Assembly: GCA_963837425.1 (NCBI GenBank)
Contig: CAWINH010000003.1
Location: 74,283-138,282, forward strand
DNA length: 64,000 bases
Reading direction: 5' to 3'
Source of the DNA: CAWINH01 sp963837425
Lineage (GTDB): Bacteria; Chloroflexota; Limnocylindria; QHBO01
How positions within the stretch are numbered: position 1 is the stretch's first letter; each line of letters begins with the position of its first letter. Below the pieces are notes generated by a model. The model was not told where the DNA came from. It did no database searches and saw only the letters and a program-made list of their open reading frames with translations. Positions 46,400 to 55,848 of this stretch are shown piece after piece. The position numbers were made by a program, and so were the translations under genes.

Positions 46400-47866
46400 C
46401 TAGCCGAGGCGCCGCCGCAGCTCGTCGTGCACGAGCCGCGCCTCGGCCCGCCCGGCGGTCCGCTTCATGACCTGGCCGACCAGGAAGCCGTAGATCTGCT
46501 GCTTGCCCGCGCGATACTCGGCGACCTGGGCCGGGAACTCGGCGAGCACCGCGTCGACCTCATCGCCGATGAGGCTCGCATCACTGAGCTGGCCCAGCCC
46601 CTCCCGGGCGATGACCGCGCGAGGTGACTCGCCGGTGGCGAAGCTCGCGGCCAGGACCTCCTTCGCATTCGTGGTCGAGACCCGTCCGGCCTCGACCTCC
46701 GCGATCAGCTCGGCCAGCCCGGCGGGCCGCAGCGCGACATCGGTGGCCCGCAGCCCGTCTGCCGCGTGCTGGTTCAGGAGCCGGCTGAATTCGCCGGTGA
46801 CCCAGTTCGCGGCGCTCTTGGCACTGACCCCGGCGTCGATGACCGCCTCGAAATAGTCGGAGAGCGCAACGTCGGACGTCAGCACGCCGGCGTCGTACGG
46901 CGAGAGCCCGAGCTCGGCCACGTACCGCGCGCGACGCACGGCGGGGAGCATCGGGAGGTTGGCCCGCAACTCCGTCACCCACGCCGGGTCCGGACGGAGG
47001 GGCGGGAGGTCGGGCTCGGGGAAGTAGCGATAGTCGTTCGCCTCCTCCTTCGTTCGCTGGCTGATCGTGCGGCCGGCGTCCTCGTCCCAGCCGCGCGTCT
47101 CCTGGACGAGCGGCTCGCCGCGCTCGAGCGCCTCCGCGTGCCGCTCGACCTCGTACTCCATCGCACGCTCGAGCGAGCGGAAGCTGTTCAGGTTCTTCAC
47201 CTCGACCTTGGTGCCGAACCTCTCCGAGCCGTACGGGCGAAGGCTGACGTTGCCCTCGATCCGCATCGACCCGGTCTCCATGTCGCCGTCCGAGGCGCCG
47301 ACGTAGCGCAGGATGTCGCGCAGGGTCTCACCGTATGCGCGCGCCTGGGCCGGCGATCGGACGTCCGGCTCGGTGACGATCTCCATGAGCGGCACCCCGG
47401 CGCGGTTGAAGTCCACGAGCGTGTGACCGCGGCCGCCATGCTGCAGCCGGGCGGTGTCCTCCTCGAGGTGCGCCCGCGTGATCCCGATCACCACCTCGCG
47501 CTCCTCGGCCGCCACCGGCACCGCCAGGCGGCCGCTCGAGCAGAGCGGGAGCGCGTACTGGCTGATCTGGTAGCCCTTCGGCAGGTCGGGGTAGAAATAG
47601 TTCTTGCGCTCGAAGCGGACCGCCTCGGTCTCGACGTGGCACTCGAGGGCGAGTCCGGTCACGATCACGAGCTCGACGGCACGCCGATTGATGACGGGGA
47701 GAGTGCCGGGCATCCCGAGGCAGACCGGGCAGACGCGGGTGTTCGGCTCATCGGGCTCACCCGGCGGTGGAGCGGTCGGGCAGCCGCAGAACATCTTCGA
47801 TTCGGTGCGCAGCTGCGCGTGGACCTCGATCCCGATCACCGTCTCGTAGCGCGTGCCCACCGCCAT
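46400..47866 (-). CDS. gatB: Asp-tRNA(Asn)/Glu-tRNA(Gln) amidotransferase subunit B
   Basis: 488 residues. YETVIGIEVHAQLRTESKMFCGC and CPVCLGMPGTLPV mark the GatB cradle and zinc site; KNYFYPDLPKGYQISQY is the kinase-like active-site strand; the C-terminal YqeY-like helical domain runs from about 330. Transamidates misacylated tRNA with GatA and GatC, which are encoded 7 kb away on the same strand. TACAAT precedes the ATG by 7 nt. Confidence 0.97.
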   Translation of the reverse strand: MAVGTRYETVIGIEVHAQLRTESKMFCGCPTAPPPGEPDEPNTRVCPVCLGMPGTLPVINRRAVELVIVTGLALECHVETEAVRFERKNYFYPDLPKGYQISQYALPLCSSGRLAVPVAAEEREVVIGITRAHLEEDTARLQHGGRGHTLVDFNRAGVPLMEIVTEPDVRSPAQARAYGETLRDILRYVGASDGDMETGSMRIEGNVSLRPYGSERFGTKVEVKNLNSFRSLERAMEYEVERHAEALERGEPLVQETRGWDEDAGRTISQRTKEEANDYRYFPEPDLPPLRPDPAWVTELRANLPMLPAVRRARYVAELGLSPYDAGVLTSDVALSDYFEAVIDAGVSAKSAANWVTGEFSRLLNQHAADGLRATDVALRPAGLAELIAEVEAGRVSTTNAKEVLAASFATGESPRAVIAREGLGQLSDASLIGDEVDAVLAEFPAQVAEYRAGKQQIYGFLVGQVMKRTAGRAEARLVHDELRRRLG

Positions 47867-47873
47867 GGGCCCG

Positions 47874-47879
47874 ATTGTA
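47874..47879 (-). promoter_or_regulatory. Probable -10 of gatB, leaderless arrangement
   Basis: Minus-strand TACAAT, 7 nt (CGGGCCC) before the ATG. Nearly the same block precedes pcrA. Confidence 0.5.
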
Positions 47880-47899
47880 AGGCGCTATCCTCTGGACCG

Positions 47900-48319
47900 A
47901 TGAAGATCGGCGAGTGGGAGACCCTGGGCCGTTCCCGCGCCCTCCTCCAGCGCCAGCTCGGCGAGCTGGGCGCCGCGGAGTACGCGGCCCACGTGACCCT
48001 GAACGTCGACAACGGCCGCCTGCGGGTCCTGGTCGCGACCGACATCGGCCTCCTCGACTACGCGTACGCTCCCGCCGGTGCCGATCCGGAGGGCCCCTGG
48101 ATGCTGCGCGGCCAGCTCTACCGCTGGACGAGCGTCAAGGGACTCAGGCTGCAGACCGATGCGCAGCTCGATGAGGAGACCGGGGAGACGCGCTCGATCT
48201 GGCGGGTCGTCGCCGAGGAACCGAAGTTCGAGCTCAGCGCCGACTCGAGCGGCGATCCGGATCGATCGCCGACGTCCCTCCTCCCATTCGCGAGGGCCTG
48301 CATCCAGAACGCGGGCTGA
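47900..48319 (+). CDS. Hypothetical protein
   Basis: 139 residues, family not recognised. It has an amphipathic N-terminal helix (WETLGRSRALLQRQLGELG) then alternating strands (HVTLNVDNGRLRVLVATDIGLLDYAY, then LRGQLYRWTSVKGLRLQTDA), suggesting a small alpha+beta domain like a PH- or SMI1-type fold; this is a guess. TATCCT lies 8 nt before the ATG. Divergent from gatB and convergent with the aminotransferase. Confidence 0.62.
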   Translation: MKIGEWETLGRSRALLQRQLGELGAAEYAAHVTLNVDNGRLRVLVATDIGLLDYAYAPAGADPEGPWMLRGQLYRWTSVKGLRLQTDAQLDEETGETRSIWRVVAEEPKFELSADSSGDPDRSPTSLLPFARACIQNAG

Positions 48320-48327
48320 GCCCGCCA

Positions 48328-49557
48328 TCACCCGTGCGGGTGATGCTCCACGAAGTGCTCGATGCGGGTCATGGCCTCGACGATCTGCTCGTAAGCGGTC
48401 GCGTAGCAGGCCCGGACGTGCCCGGCGCCCGACGGCCCGAACGCGCTCCCCGGGACGACCGCCACGTGCTCCTCGGCGAGGAGCTCCCGTGCGAACGTCT
48501 CGTCGTCGAGACCGGTCGCGGCGGTCACGTTCGGGAAGCAGTAGAACGCGCCGCGCGGCTCGAAGCAGTCGAGCCCGATCTCGTTGAAGCGCCGCGTCAT
48601 CAGCTGCCGCCGGCGGTCGTACTCCTCGCGCATCTCGCGCACGAACGGCGCGCCGACCTCGAGCGCGGCGATTGCCGCGTGCTGGGCCGCGGTCGGCGCA
48701 CACATGATCGCGTACTGATGAACCTTGGCGATGCCCGACATGATCCCGGACGGAGCAGCCACGTAACCGATCCGCCAGCCGGTCATCGCGTAGCTCTTCG
48801 AGAAGCCGCCGATGAGGACCGTCCGCTCACGCATTCCGGGCAACGAGGAGAACGCAACGTGCCGGTGCCCACCGTAGACGAGCTGCTCGTAGATCTCGTC
48901 GGTGATGACCAGGAGATCATTCTGGTCCGCGATGGCCGCGATCCCGGCCAGCTCGTCGGCGTCGAGGACGGCGCCGGTCGGGTTGTTCGGATAGCCAAGG
49001 AAGATCGCCTTCGTTCGCGGCGTGACGGCCTCCGCGACCATCTCCGGGGTCAGGCGGAAGTCGGTGGCCGCGGTGGTCGCCACGGCGACGGGCACGCCGC
49101 CGGCCATCGCGATCCCCGGGGCATAGGCCACGAAGCACGGCTCGTGGTAGATCACTTCGTCGCCCGGGTTGCAGACGGCCCGCAGCGTGGCGTCGACCGC
49201 CTCGGAGGCACCGACCGTGATGACCAGCTCGGTCCGCGGGTCATAGGTGATCCCGTGGCGGCGCTCGAGATCGAGGGCAATGAGCTGGCGCAGCTCGATC
49301 ATGCCGCCGTTCGCGGTGTAGTGCGTCTCCCCGGCGTCGAGGCTGTCGATCGCGGCCTGGGTGATCGGCTCAGGCGTCGTGAAGTCGGGTTCGCCGATCG
49401 TCAGGCTGATCACGTCGCGCATCTCGGCCAGCATGTCGAAGAAGCGGCGGATCCCCGAGGGTTGCATGGCACGGATCGCCAGAGACAGGAACCGCTCGGG
49501 AGCGGGGTCCGGGACGCTGACCTCGCCGCGCGGCACCGCGGCCGGCTCGATGCTCAT
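48328..49557 (-). CDS. Class I/II PLP-dependent aminotransferase
   Basis: 409 residues. Fold-type I order: SLTIGEPDFTTPEPI at the N-terminus, GASEAVDATLRAVCNPGDEV, GYPNNPTGAVLDADEL, the PLP lysine in GGFSKSYAMTGWRIGY near residue 245, and a C-terminal Arg (GHVRACYATAYEQI). Closest in look to aspartate/aromatic aminotransferases of subgroup I-gamma. Substrate cannot be fixed from the sequence. Start ATG 49557 with TACACT 8 nt upstream; divergent from the antiporter. Confidence 0.9.
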   Translation of the reverse strand: MSIEPAAVPRGEVSVPDPAPERFLSLAIRAMQPSGIRRFFDMLAEMRDVISLTIGEPDFTTPEPITQAAIDSLDAGETHYTANGGMIELRQLIALDLERRHGITYDPRTELVITVGASEAVDATLRAVCNPGDEVIYHEPCFVAYAPGIAMAGGVPVAVATTAATDFRLTPEMVAEAVTPRTKAIFLGYPNNPTGAVLDADELAGIAAIADQNDLLVITDEIYEQLVYGGHRHVAFSSLPGMRERTVLIGGFSKSYAMTGWRIGYVAAPSGIMSGIAKVHQYAIMCAPTAAQHAAIAALEVGAPFVREMREEYDRRRQLMTRRFNEIGLDCFEPRGAFYCFPNVTAATGLDDETFARELLAEEHVAVVPGSAFGPSGAGHVRACYATAYEQIVEAMTRIEHFVEHHPHG

Positions 49558-49588
49558 GGGTGGCTAGTGTAGCCGCGCTCGGTCCCGG

Positions 49589-49594
49589 TAGTCT
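49589..49594 (+). promoter_or_regulatory. Probable -10 of the antiporter gene, leaderless arrangement
   Basis: TAGTCT, 6 nt before the GTG at 49601. Confidence 0.4.
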
Positions 49595-49600
49595 TGTGCC

Positions 49601-51196
49601 GTGCACGGCGTCGAGATCGTCCTGGCGCTCCTCATGCTGGTCGCGCTGCTCGCCGTCGTCTCGCGACGGATCGGGATCCCCTACCCGATCCTGATGACGA
49701 TCGGGGGCCTGGCCCTTGGGCTGGCCCTGCGGCTGATCCCGGGCCGTCCCCACGTCGAGCTCGCGCCCGACATCGTGTTCCTCGTATTCCTGCCGCCCAT
49801 CCTCTTCTCGGCCGCGTACTTCACCTCGCTCCGCGAGCTCCGCGCCCTCGCGCGCCCCATCGGTTTGCTCGCCTTCGGCCTCGTCCTGGCCACGACCGGC
49901 GCGGTGGCCGTCGTGACGCACGCCCTGGCGCCGGGCATCGGCTGGCCGGCGGCCTTCGTGCTGGGCGCCATCGTCTCGCCACCGGACGCGGTGGCGGCCA
50001 CCGCGATCGCCCAGCGCCTGGGGCTGCCGCGTCGTGTGGTGGCGATCCTCGAGGGCGAGAGCCTGGTGAACGATGCGACCGCACTGGTGGCCTACCGGCT
50101 GGCGGTGGTGGCAGCCGCCAGTGGGACCTTCTCGCTCGGCACCGCGGCGGTCACCTTCGTCGTGGTCTCGGCGGGGGGCGTGGCCATCGGCCTCGTCGTC
50201 GGCCTGATCCTCGTGGAGCTCGCGAAGCGCCTCCACGATCCGCCGGTCGAGGTCCTCGTCTCGCTGCTCGGCCCGTTCGCCGCCTGGCTGCCGGCCGAGA
50301 CGGTCGGGGTCTCCGGCGTCCTCGCCGTCGTCACCGCCGGCCTGATGCTGGGCCGGGCGGCCCCGCGCATCCTGGGCTCCGACACGCGCGTCCTCGGCTC
50401 GGCGGTGTGGAAGATGGCCGTATTCGTCCTGAACGGGCTCGTCTTCATCCTCATCGGGCTCCAGCTGCCCACGATCCTCGACGCGATCGCCAGCGATCGC
50501 ACGGCCGGCCAGCTGGCCGTCATGGCCCTCGCGGTCAGCGGCACGGTGATCGCGGTCCGGCTGCTGTGGGTCTTCCCCGGCGCCTACCTCCCGGGTCTGC
50601 TCTCGCGCCGGGTTCGCGAGCGCGAGCGGCTGCCGAGCCCGCGCGCGGTGGTCGTCATCGGCTGGGCCGGCCTGCGTGGCGTCGTCTCACTCGCCGCGGC
50701 GTTGGCCCTCCCGCACCTGACCGATTCCCGCGCACCACTGCCCGGCCGCGACCTGCTCATCTTCCTGACGTTCGCCGTCATCCTCGCCACCCTCGTCGGA
50801 CAGGGCCTCACCCTCCCGCTCCTCATACGGCGTCTCGGGATCGGTGACGACGGGTCGGCCGCCCACGAGGAGGCGCACGCCCGCGAGGCGGCGGTCGATG
50901 CCGCCCTCGCGCGGCTCGACGAGCTCGCCACCGAGTGGCCGGGCCACCTCGAGCTCATCGACCGGATGCGACGCGACCAGGCGCACTCGGCGGAGCACCT
51001 CGAGCATGACCACGAGGCCGGCGAGGGACCGCCGCTCGACCAGGAGATGATCGAGCACGCCGCGATCCGCAAGGCGGTGATCGATGCGGAGCGCGTGACG
51101 GTCATCGACCTCCGGGACCGGGGGGTCATCGGCGACGAGGTCCTGCGCCGCGTGGAACGCGACCTCGACCTCGAGGAGCTGCGCTCCGGAGGCTGA
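49601..51196 (+). CDS. Na+/H+ antiporter (CPA1, NhaP-type)
   Basis: 531 residues, GTG start. Twelve or so transmembrane helices in residues 3-415; ESLVNDATALVAYRLAV contains the ND motif of electroneutral CPA1 exchangers, after VLGAIVSPPDAVAATAIA; GWAGLRGVVSLAAALALP is the conserved later helix. A cytoplasmic tail of about 110 residues (His/Glu-rich HLEHDHEAGEG) may be regulatory or metal-binding. Predicted to exchange sodium or potassium for protons for pH and salt control. Convergent with the DUF1684 gene. Confidence 0.92.
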   Translation: MHGVEIVLALLMLVALLAVVSRRIGIPYPILMTIGGLALGLALRLIPGRPHVELAPDIVFLVFLPPILFSAAYFTSLRELRALARPIGLLAFGLVLATTGAVAVVTHALAPGIGWPAAFVLGAIVSPPDAVAATAIAQRLGLPRRVVAILEGESLVNDATALVAYRLAVVAAASGTFSLGTAAVTFVVVSAGGVAIGLVVGLILVELAKRLHDPPVEVLVSLLGPFAAWLPAETVGVSGVLAVVTAGLMLGRAAPRILGSDTRVLGSAVWKMAVFVLNGLVFILIGLQLPTILDAIASDRTAGQLAVMALAVSGTVIAVRLLWVFPGAYLPGLLSRRVRERERLPSPRAVVVIGWAGLRGVVSLAAALALPHLTDSRAPLPGRDLLIFLTFAVILATLVGQGLTLPLLIRRLGIGDDGSAAHEEAHAREAAVDAALARLDELATEWPGHLELIDRMRRDQAHSAEHLEHDHEAGEGPPLDQEMIEHAAIRKAVIDAERVTVIDLRDRGVIGDEVLRRVERDLDLEELRSGG

Positions 51197-51207
51197 CGCC
51201 GCCGCCG

Positions 51208-52035
51208 CTACGTTGGATGGAAGGCTCGCTCCCCCGCCTCGATCCGGATCTGGAGGCGGTTCGCCGGTGGGGGCAGCGGGCAGGTGGCGTACGGCGAGAA
51301 GACGCACGGCGGGTTGAAGGCGAGGTTGAAGTCGGCGACCACGCTGCCGTCGGCTGCCACCGGGTCGGTGTACAGGTATCGCCCGCCCCCGTAGCTGCCG
51401 TTGCCGTTCGTCTCGTCACCGAAGATCAGCCACAGGCTGCCATCCGGCCCGGCGGGCAGCGCGGCGAGCTGCAGGCTCCGACCGCCATGCTCAAAATGCA
51501 TGTGTCCGGCGACCCTCTCTCGTGCGACGAGCCCCGTGACGTCCACGATCTCGACCTCTTCGGGTCCGGCATCCGTCACCCGCGCCGTCACGCGCCACGA
51601 TGGGTCGACAGGGTAGTGCTCCATGCCGCGGAAGCCGGCGATGGCCACCGCATCGGGGTCCCGGACGCGGAGCGCAACCCGGTCGCCGCGGCGGATCAGG
51701 TGGATCCGCAGTCGACCGGCCTCGAACGTGGTCGGCTCGCCCTCGACGTCGTCGCGGAGCGAGGTGACCTCCGCCGGCTCGCCGTCAATGGTGACCTGCG
51801 GGTCCTCGGGGCGCAGCCGCACCTCACCGTCCCGAAGCTCGACGACGCCGGCCCGCGGCGGGACGCCTGCACCGCTGAGCACGATATCGTTCGAGGGGTC
51901 GGCCCCGAACCGATTCGCGCCGGCGTGGAGCCACCACAGGCCGGCCAGGCTCAGCCAGCCGTACGAATCGCGGAGGCGTTCGTCACGAGCCGCCCACGAG
52001 GCGTGGATCGCGGCCTCGTGGTCAGATGCGCTCAT
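51208..52035 (-). CDS. DUF1684-family protein
   Basis: 275 residues. SYGWLSLAGLWWLHAGANRFGADPSNDIVL at the N-terminus, YPVDPSWRVTARV and DETNGNGSYGGGRYLYTD, then NLAFNPPCVFSPYATCPLPPPANRL near the end are the family's conserved blocks. The family is cytoplasmic and of unknown biochemical role. The start is set by the ATGA overlap with the upstream gene at 52035. Last gene of a three-gene run from 53031. Confidence 0.85.
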   Translation of the reverse strand: MSASDHEAAIHASWAARDERLRDSYGWLSLAGLWWLHAGANRFGADPSNDIVLSGAGVPPRAGVVELRDGEVRLRPEDPQVTIDGEPAEVTSLRDDVEGEPTTFEAGRLRIHLIRRGDRVALRVRDPDAVAIAGFRGMEHYPVDPSWRVTARVTDAGPEEVEIVDVTGLVARERVAGHMHFEHGGRSLQLAALPAGPDGSLWLIFGDETNGNGSYGGGRYLYTDPVAADGSVVADFNLAFNPPCVFSPYATCPLPPPANRLQIRIEAGERAFHPT

Positions 52036-52613
52036 CCCGCCGGGATGAAGAGGAGATACGGGGCGGTACCCGGCCCGATCTGCATCCACGTCGCGGGTCC
52101 GCCCGTCACCGGGTTGTGGGCGACCTGCCGGCCCACCCCCGTCGTGCCATCGAGCGCCACCGCCACCGGGCCCTCTCCCCAGCGTGCAAGGCAGGCCGCG
52201 ACATAGCCTTCGGTGCTCGGCTGGGCGAGGAAGAGCATGCTGCGACCGAGGGCGAGCCCGCGGCACCGCGCGCCGAGCACCGCATCTTCCCCGGCGTCGC
52301 GCCAGGGCCCGGCGAGTGCCGGCTCGAGGTCCGCGGCGGCACGCTCCGCGTCGAGCGTGGCGAGGAACAGGGCACGCGGCGCCTCGGTCCAGTCGTCGAC
52401 CGCCCGGGGGAACAGGCCCGCACGGGCCGCGTCGTCCGGGACGTCGAGCATCTGCACCGGCGCTCCGCGGAGGCCCCACCACAGGATTCGCGGCGTGTCG
52501 CCGGGCTCGGCGTAGAGCCACTGCGGGAAGAGCTGCGCACCACCCTCCCGCAGGACGCGATTCAGCGGTCCCTGCTCGGGAACAGCGATCCGCACGTGGC
52601 TGACCTCGGGCAT
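52032..52613 (-). CDS. Hypothetical protein in the DUF1684 operon
   Basis: 193 residues, no certain family. Short strands and Pro/Gly loops recur in two similar halves (VSHVRIAVPEQGPL early; PVAVALDGTTGVGR late), loosely like a tandem small-domain protein. No catalytic motif seen. Translationally coupled to the DUF1684 gene and 28 bp after a VOC gene, so the three may serve one small-molecule pathway (inference). Confidence 0.6.
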   Translation of the reverse strand: MPEVSHVRIAVPEQGPLNRVLREGGAQLFPQWLYAEPGDTPRILWWGLRGAPVQMLDVPDDAARAGLFPRAVDDWTEAPRALFLATLDAERAAADLEPALAGPWRDAGEDAVLGARCRGLALGRSMLFLAQPSTEGYVAACLARWGEGPVAVALDGTTGVGRQVAHNPVTGGPATWMQIGPGTAPYLLFIPAG

Positions 52614-52641
52614 GCGGTCAGTCTAGAGCGCGCGGAGAGCG

Positions 52642-53031
52642 TCAGCCCGCGGGAAGCTCGGTCAGCTCGAGGATGTTCCCCTCCGAATCGGCGAACCAGG
52701 CGGCCCGGTACCCGTCCACCGAGAGCAGGCCGTTCGTCGTCTTCATCTCGCCGAAGTCGTAGTCCTCGAAGGCGACGCCCCGGGAGCGCAGCTCGTCCAT
52801 GAGCGCCTCGATCCCGGTGACCTCCCATCCTCCGACGGTGTTCCTGGCGGTCCCCGCCGCGTCGGTCTGGTACAGGTAGAACCAGGTCCTGCCGGACCGA
52901 TACCAGAGGCCCGAGCCACCCATCTCCTCGCGCTCGGGCACGAGCCCGAGCTTCGCCTCGTACCAGGCGCGCGCCCGGCCGATGTCAGACGCGGCCAGCC
53001 TGGCCGACATCGGGAAGTCCCGCAGCATCAC
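52642..53031 (-). CDS. VOC/glyoxalase-like protein
   Basis: 129 residues. MSARLAASDIGRARAWYEAKLGLVPERE, WFYLYQTDAAGT and YRAAWFADSEGNILELTELP show the standard VOC repeat with metal-ligand glutamates at strand ends. A GGAGG ribosome site precedes the ATG. It follows gatA by 84 bp and may be the first gene of a separate unit. Confidence 0.85.
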   Translation of the reverse strand: MMLRDFPMSARLAASDIGRARAWYEAKLGLVPEREEMGGSGLWYRSGRTWFYLYQTDAAGTARNTVGGWEVTGIEALMDELRSRGVAFEDYDFGEMKTTNGLLSVDGYRAAWFADSEGNILELTELPAG

Positions 53032-53115
53032 CCATCCTCCAAGCCGGCGACCGATTCGGCGCCGATCGGGTGCAGCGTGCGAGGAGCGAGGTCGAACGTC
53101 AACCCCGAACCGCGG

Positions 53116-54621
53116 TCAATTCCGGGCGGTCGGAGGCCGGAGCGCGCCGAAACCCGCCGCTCGCTCGTAGGCATCGGCGACCCGCAGCACCGTCGCCTCG
53201 TCGAAGGCGCGGCCGATGACCTGCAGGCCGACCGGCAGACCATCGGCCAGCCCGCACGGCACGCTCACGCCGGGCAGCCCGGCGATGTTGACCGGCAGGG
53301 TGCAGGCGTCGTTCAGGTACATGAGCAGCGGGTCGGCGACCTTGGCGCCGATCTCGAACGCGACGCTCGGCGAGGTCGGCGCCAGGAGGGCATCGACATC
53401 GGCAAGGACGGAGTCGAACTCCGCCTTGATCAGCGTCCGGACCTGCTGCGCCTTCACGTAGTACGCGTCGTAGTAGCCGGCCGAGAGGGCATACGTGCCG
53501 AGCATGATCCGGCGCTTCACCTCCGGCCCGAAGCCCGACCCCCGCGTGGCCAGGTAGTTCTCGAGCAGATCGTCGGCGCCGGCGCTGATGCCGTACTTCA
53601 CGCCGTCGTAGCGCGCGAGGTTGGCCGATGCCTCCGCCGGAGCAATGATGTAGTACGTCGCCAGCCCCACCTCGGTCGACGGCAGCGACACCTCGACGAT
53701 CTCCGCACCGAGCACCTCGAGCACACCGATCGCCTCTCGGACCGCCGTCTCGACCCCGGGCTCCATGCCCGCCACGAAGTATTCCCGCGGGACGCCGAGG
53801 CGCATGCCGCGGACATCTCCGCCGAGGGTGGCCGCGTAATCGGGGACCGCCACGTCGACCGAAGTCGAGTCGCGGGGATCGTGGCCGGCGAGCGCGCCGA
53901 GCACGACGGCGCAATCCGCCACCGATCGGGTGAGGGGGCCGCCCTGGTCGAGGCTCGACGCGAAGGCGACCATCCCGTATCTGCTTACCCGTCCATACGT
54001 CGGCTTGAGGCCGACCGTCCCGCACAGCGATGCTGGCTGCCGGATGCTGCCCCCGGTGTCGGTGCCGAGCGCAAAGAAGGCCTCTCCCGCGGCCACCGCG
54101 GCCGCCGACCCACCCGAGCTGCCGCCCGGCACCAGTGACTCGTTCCAGGGGTTGTGCACCGCTCCGTAGGCACTGTTCTCGTTGCTGGATCCCATGGCGA
54201 ACTCGTCGCAGTTCGTCTTGCCCAGCAGGATCGCGCCTGCGGCCGCCAGGCGGAGCTCCGCGTCAGACGCGTAGGGCGAGAGGTACCCGGCGAGGATCCG
54301 CGAGCCGGCCGTCGTCGGCAGTCCCCCGTCCGGCTTTCCGTCGTCTGCGAGGGCCCGGGTCGCGAAGATGTCCTTCAGCGCGTACGGGATCCCGAGCAGC
54401 GGGCGATCGTCCCCGGCGGCCAGGGCCGCGTCCGCGGCATCGGCGGCCGCGAGGGCTCGCTCCGCACCGATGGCAAGGAACGTGTTGAGCCGGGTCGCGT
54501 CGCGCTCGATGCGCGTCAGGCACGCCTCGCTGAGCTCCCGCGAGGTGACCTCCCGAGCGCGGAGCAGCCCACCGACCTCGCCAATCGTCCGGTCCGCAAG
54601 TGGCAGGAGCCCGGTCTCCAT
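53116..54621 (-). CDS. gatA: Asp-tRNA(Asn)/Glu-tRNA(Gln) amidotransferase subunit A
   Basis: 501 residues of the amidase-signature family. Catalytic Lys in IPYALKDIFATR, the Gly/Ser-rich loop PGGSSGGSAAAVAAGEA holding the cis-Ser, and nucleophile Ser in DTGGSIRQPASLCG. Supplies ammonia by hydrolysing Gln or Asn for the GatB site. Starts 6 bp after the gatC stop; full length for the family. Confidence 0.97.
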   Translation of the reverse strand: METGLLPLADRTIGEVGGLLRAREVTSRELSEACLTRIERDATRLNTFLAIGAERALAAADAADAALAAGDDRPLLGIPYALKDIFATRALADDGKPDGGLPTTAGSRILAGYLSPYASDAELRLAAAGAILLGKTNCDEFAMGSSNENSAYGAVHNPWNESLVPGGSSGGSAAAVAAGEAFFALGTDTGGSIRQPASLCGTVGLKPTYGRVSRYGMVAFASSLDQGGPLTRSVADCAVVLGALAGHDPRDSTSVDVAVPDYAATLGGDVRGMRLGVPREYFVAGMEPGVETAVREAIGVLEVLGAEIVEVSLPSTEVGLATYYIIAPAEASANLARYDGVKYGISAGADDLLENYLATRGSGFGPEVKRRIMLGTYALSAGYYDAYYVKAQQVRTLIKAEFDSVLADVDALLAPTSPSVAFEIGAKVADPLLMYLNDACTLPVNIAGLPGVSVPCGLADGLPVGLQVIGRAFDEATVLRVADAYERAAGFGALRPPTARN

Positions 54622-54627
54622 CGTTTC

Positions 54628-54921
54628 CTACCGACCCTCCTCGAGCACGACCGGCACCCGGACGTGGTCGCCGTCCCGCAGCGGTGCGTTGGCGAGCGCC
54701 GCCTCGCGGCCGAGACCGGGCCGCGCGACGTCATCGCGCATGACGTTCTCGAGTGCGATGACCTGAGCGGTGGGACCCACCGCGCTCGTGTCGACAGACT
54801 GCAGCTGGCCGATCGCCTCGAGGATCCGGTTGAGCTGCTCGGCAATCCGATCGACCTCGGCGTCGGTCAGACCCAGACGCGCGAGGCTCGCGACGTGCTC
54901 GACATCGGCCCTCGTGATCAT
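54628..54921 (-). CDS. gatC: Asp-tRNA(Asn)/Glu-tRNA(Gln) amidotransferase subunit C
   Basis: 97 residues. ITRADVEHVASLARLGLTDAEVDRIAEQLNRIL is the helical N-terminus and LREDxV-type C-terminal (MRDDVARPGL, then VRVPVVLEEGR) matches GatC, the small belt that holds GatA and GatB together. First gene of the gatC-gatA unit; a leaderless-type TACCAT precedes it. Confidence 0.94.
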   Translation of the reverse strand: MITRADVEHVASLARLGLTDAEVDRIAEQLNRILEAIGQLQSVDTSAVGPTAQVIALENVMRDDVARPGLGREAALANAPLRDGDHVRVPVVLEEGR

Positions 54922-54927
54922 GGGCCG

Positions 54928-54933
54928 ATGGTA
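54928..54933 (-). promoter_or_regulatory. Probable -10 of gatC, leaderless arrangement
   Basis: Minus-strand TACCAT, 6 nt before the ATG at 54921. Confidence 0.42.
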
Positions 54934-54978
54934 GCGCCTCGGGCGCATGGACCGGCACGCGCGTGAAACAATCGGCCG

Positions 54979-55824
54979 GTGATCGGGCATCCCGTCGTCA
55001 CCACGCACCGGATCGCCGGAGGCCGGATCGAGGTCCTGCGACTGGAGGGCGGGCCGGGAGTTCCCCTGCTCGTCCTCGGCGGCGTGGAGACTGGCCTGCG
55101 GACACTGGCCGGCACCGAGCACGTCCTCCTCCGACGCTGGGAGCAGCGGCTGGCGCGGCGCAGCGTGATCGTGTGCGGACGTCCGATCGCCGACGATCCG
55201 GCCGACACCGAGCTCCTCATGCACCCTCGGGTCATGGCCGACGCGGTCGCGATCGTCCTCGCGGGGGTGCCGCACCCGGTCGCGGTGGAGGCCGAGTCCG
55301 GCGGCGGGCGGATCTCGCTGTGGCTCACCGTCGATCATCCCGAGCTCGTCGCGCGCCTGGTGCTCGCCTCGGTGGCCTCCGAGACGCCGGCGGGTTCGCC
55401 GATGGCGGCGCGCATGGCCCAGTGGATCGAGCTCGCGGAGGCGGACTCGTGGGGCCACTTCTTCGGACGGATGGCACTGCAGATGCGTCCCGTGGATCGG
55501 GGGGCGGCCGGCGCGGCATCGTTCGAGGCGGCCGCACGGCTTCGGCCGCGGCCGTCCACCCCGGAGCGATTCATCGGAGAGCTGAAGGCGACTCTCGAGG
55601 AGAGCTCATTCGTGACGGCGCGGCTCGGTGAGATTCGGGTCCCGACCCTCGTCCTGGCCGGTGGCCGGGACCAGGTCGTTCCCCCCGAGGTGACCCGGCG
55701 GGTGGCGGACCTGATCCCCAGAGCGCGGTTTGAGCTCGATCCGGCGTGTGGGCACACGGTTCGCACCTCGTTCGCCGGCTACGCGGAGCTCGTCGAGTCG
55801 TTCCTGGCCGACGGAGACAGCTGA
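54979..55824 (+). CDS. Alpha/beta hydrolase
   Basis: 281 residues, GTG start. LLVLGGVETGLRTLAG in the oxyanion-loop place, the elbow VEAESGGGRISLWL with Ser, IRVPTLVLAGGRDQVVPP for the acid and DPACGHTVRTSF for the His. Substrate unknown. Convergent with the lyase-like gene at the end of the ligA operon. Confidence 0.8.
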   Translation: MIGHPVVTTHRIAGGRIEVLRLEGGPGVPLLVLGGVETGLRTLAGTEHVLLRRWEQRLARRSVIVCGRPIADDPADTELLMHPRVMADAVAIVLAGVPHPVAVEAESGGGRISLWLTVDHPELVARLVLASVASETPAGSPMAARMAQWIELAEADSWGHFFGRMALQMRPVDRGAAGAASFEAAARLRPRPSTPERFIGELKATLEESSFVTARLGEIRVPTLVLAGGRDQVVPPEVTRRVADLIPRARFELDPACGHTVRTSFAGYAELVESFLADGDS

Positions 55825-55848
55825 TCGAGGCTGGCGCCGGCAGGCGAC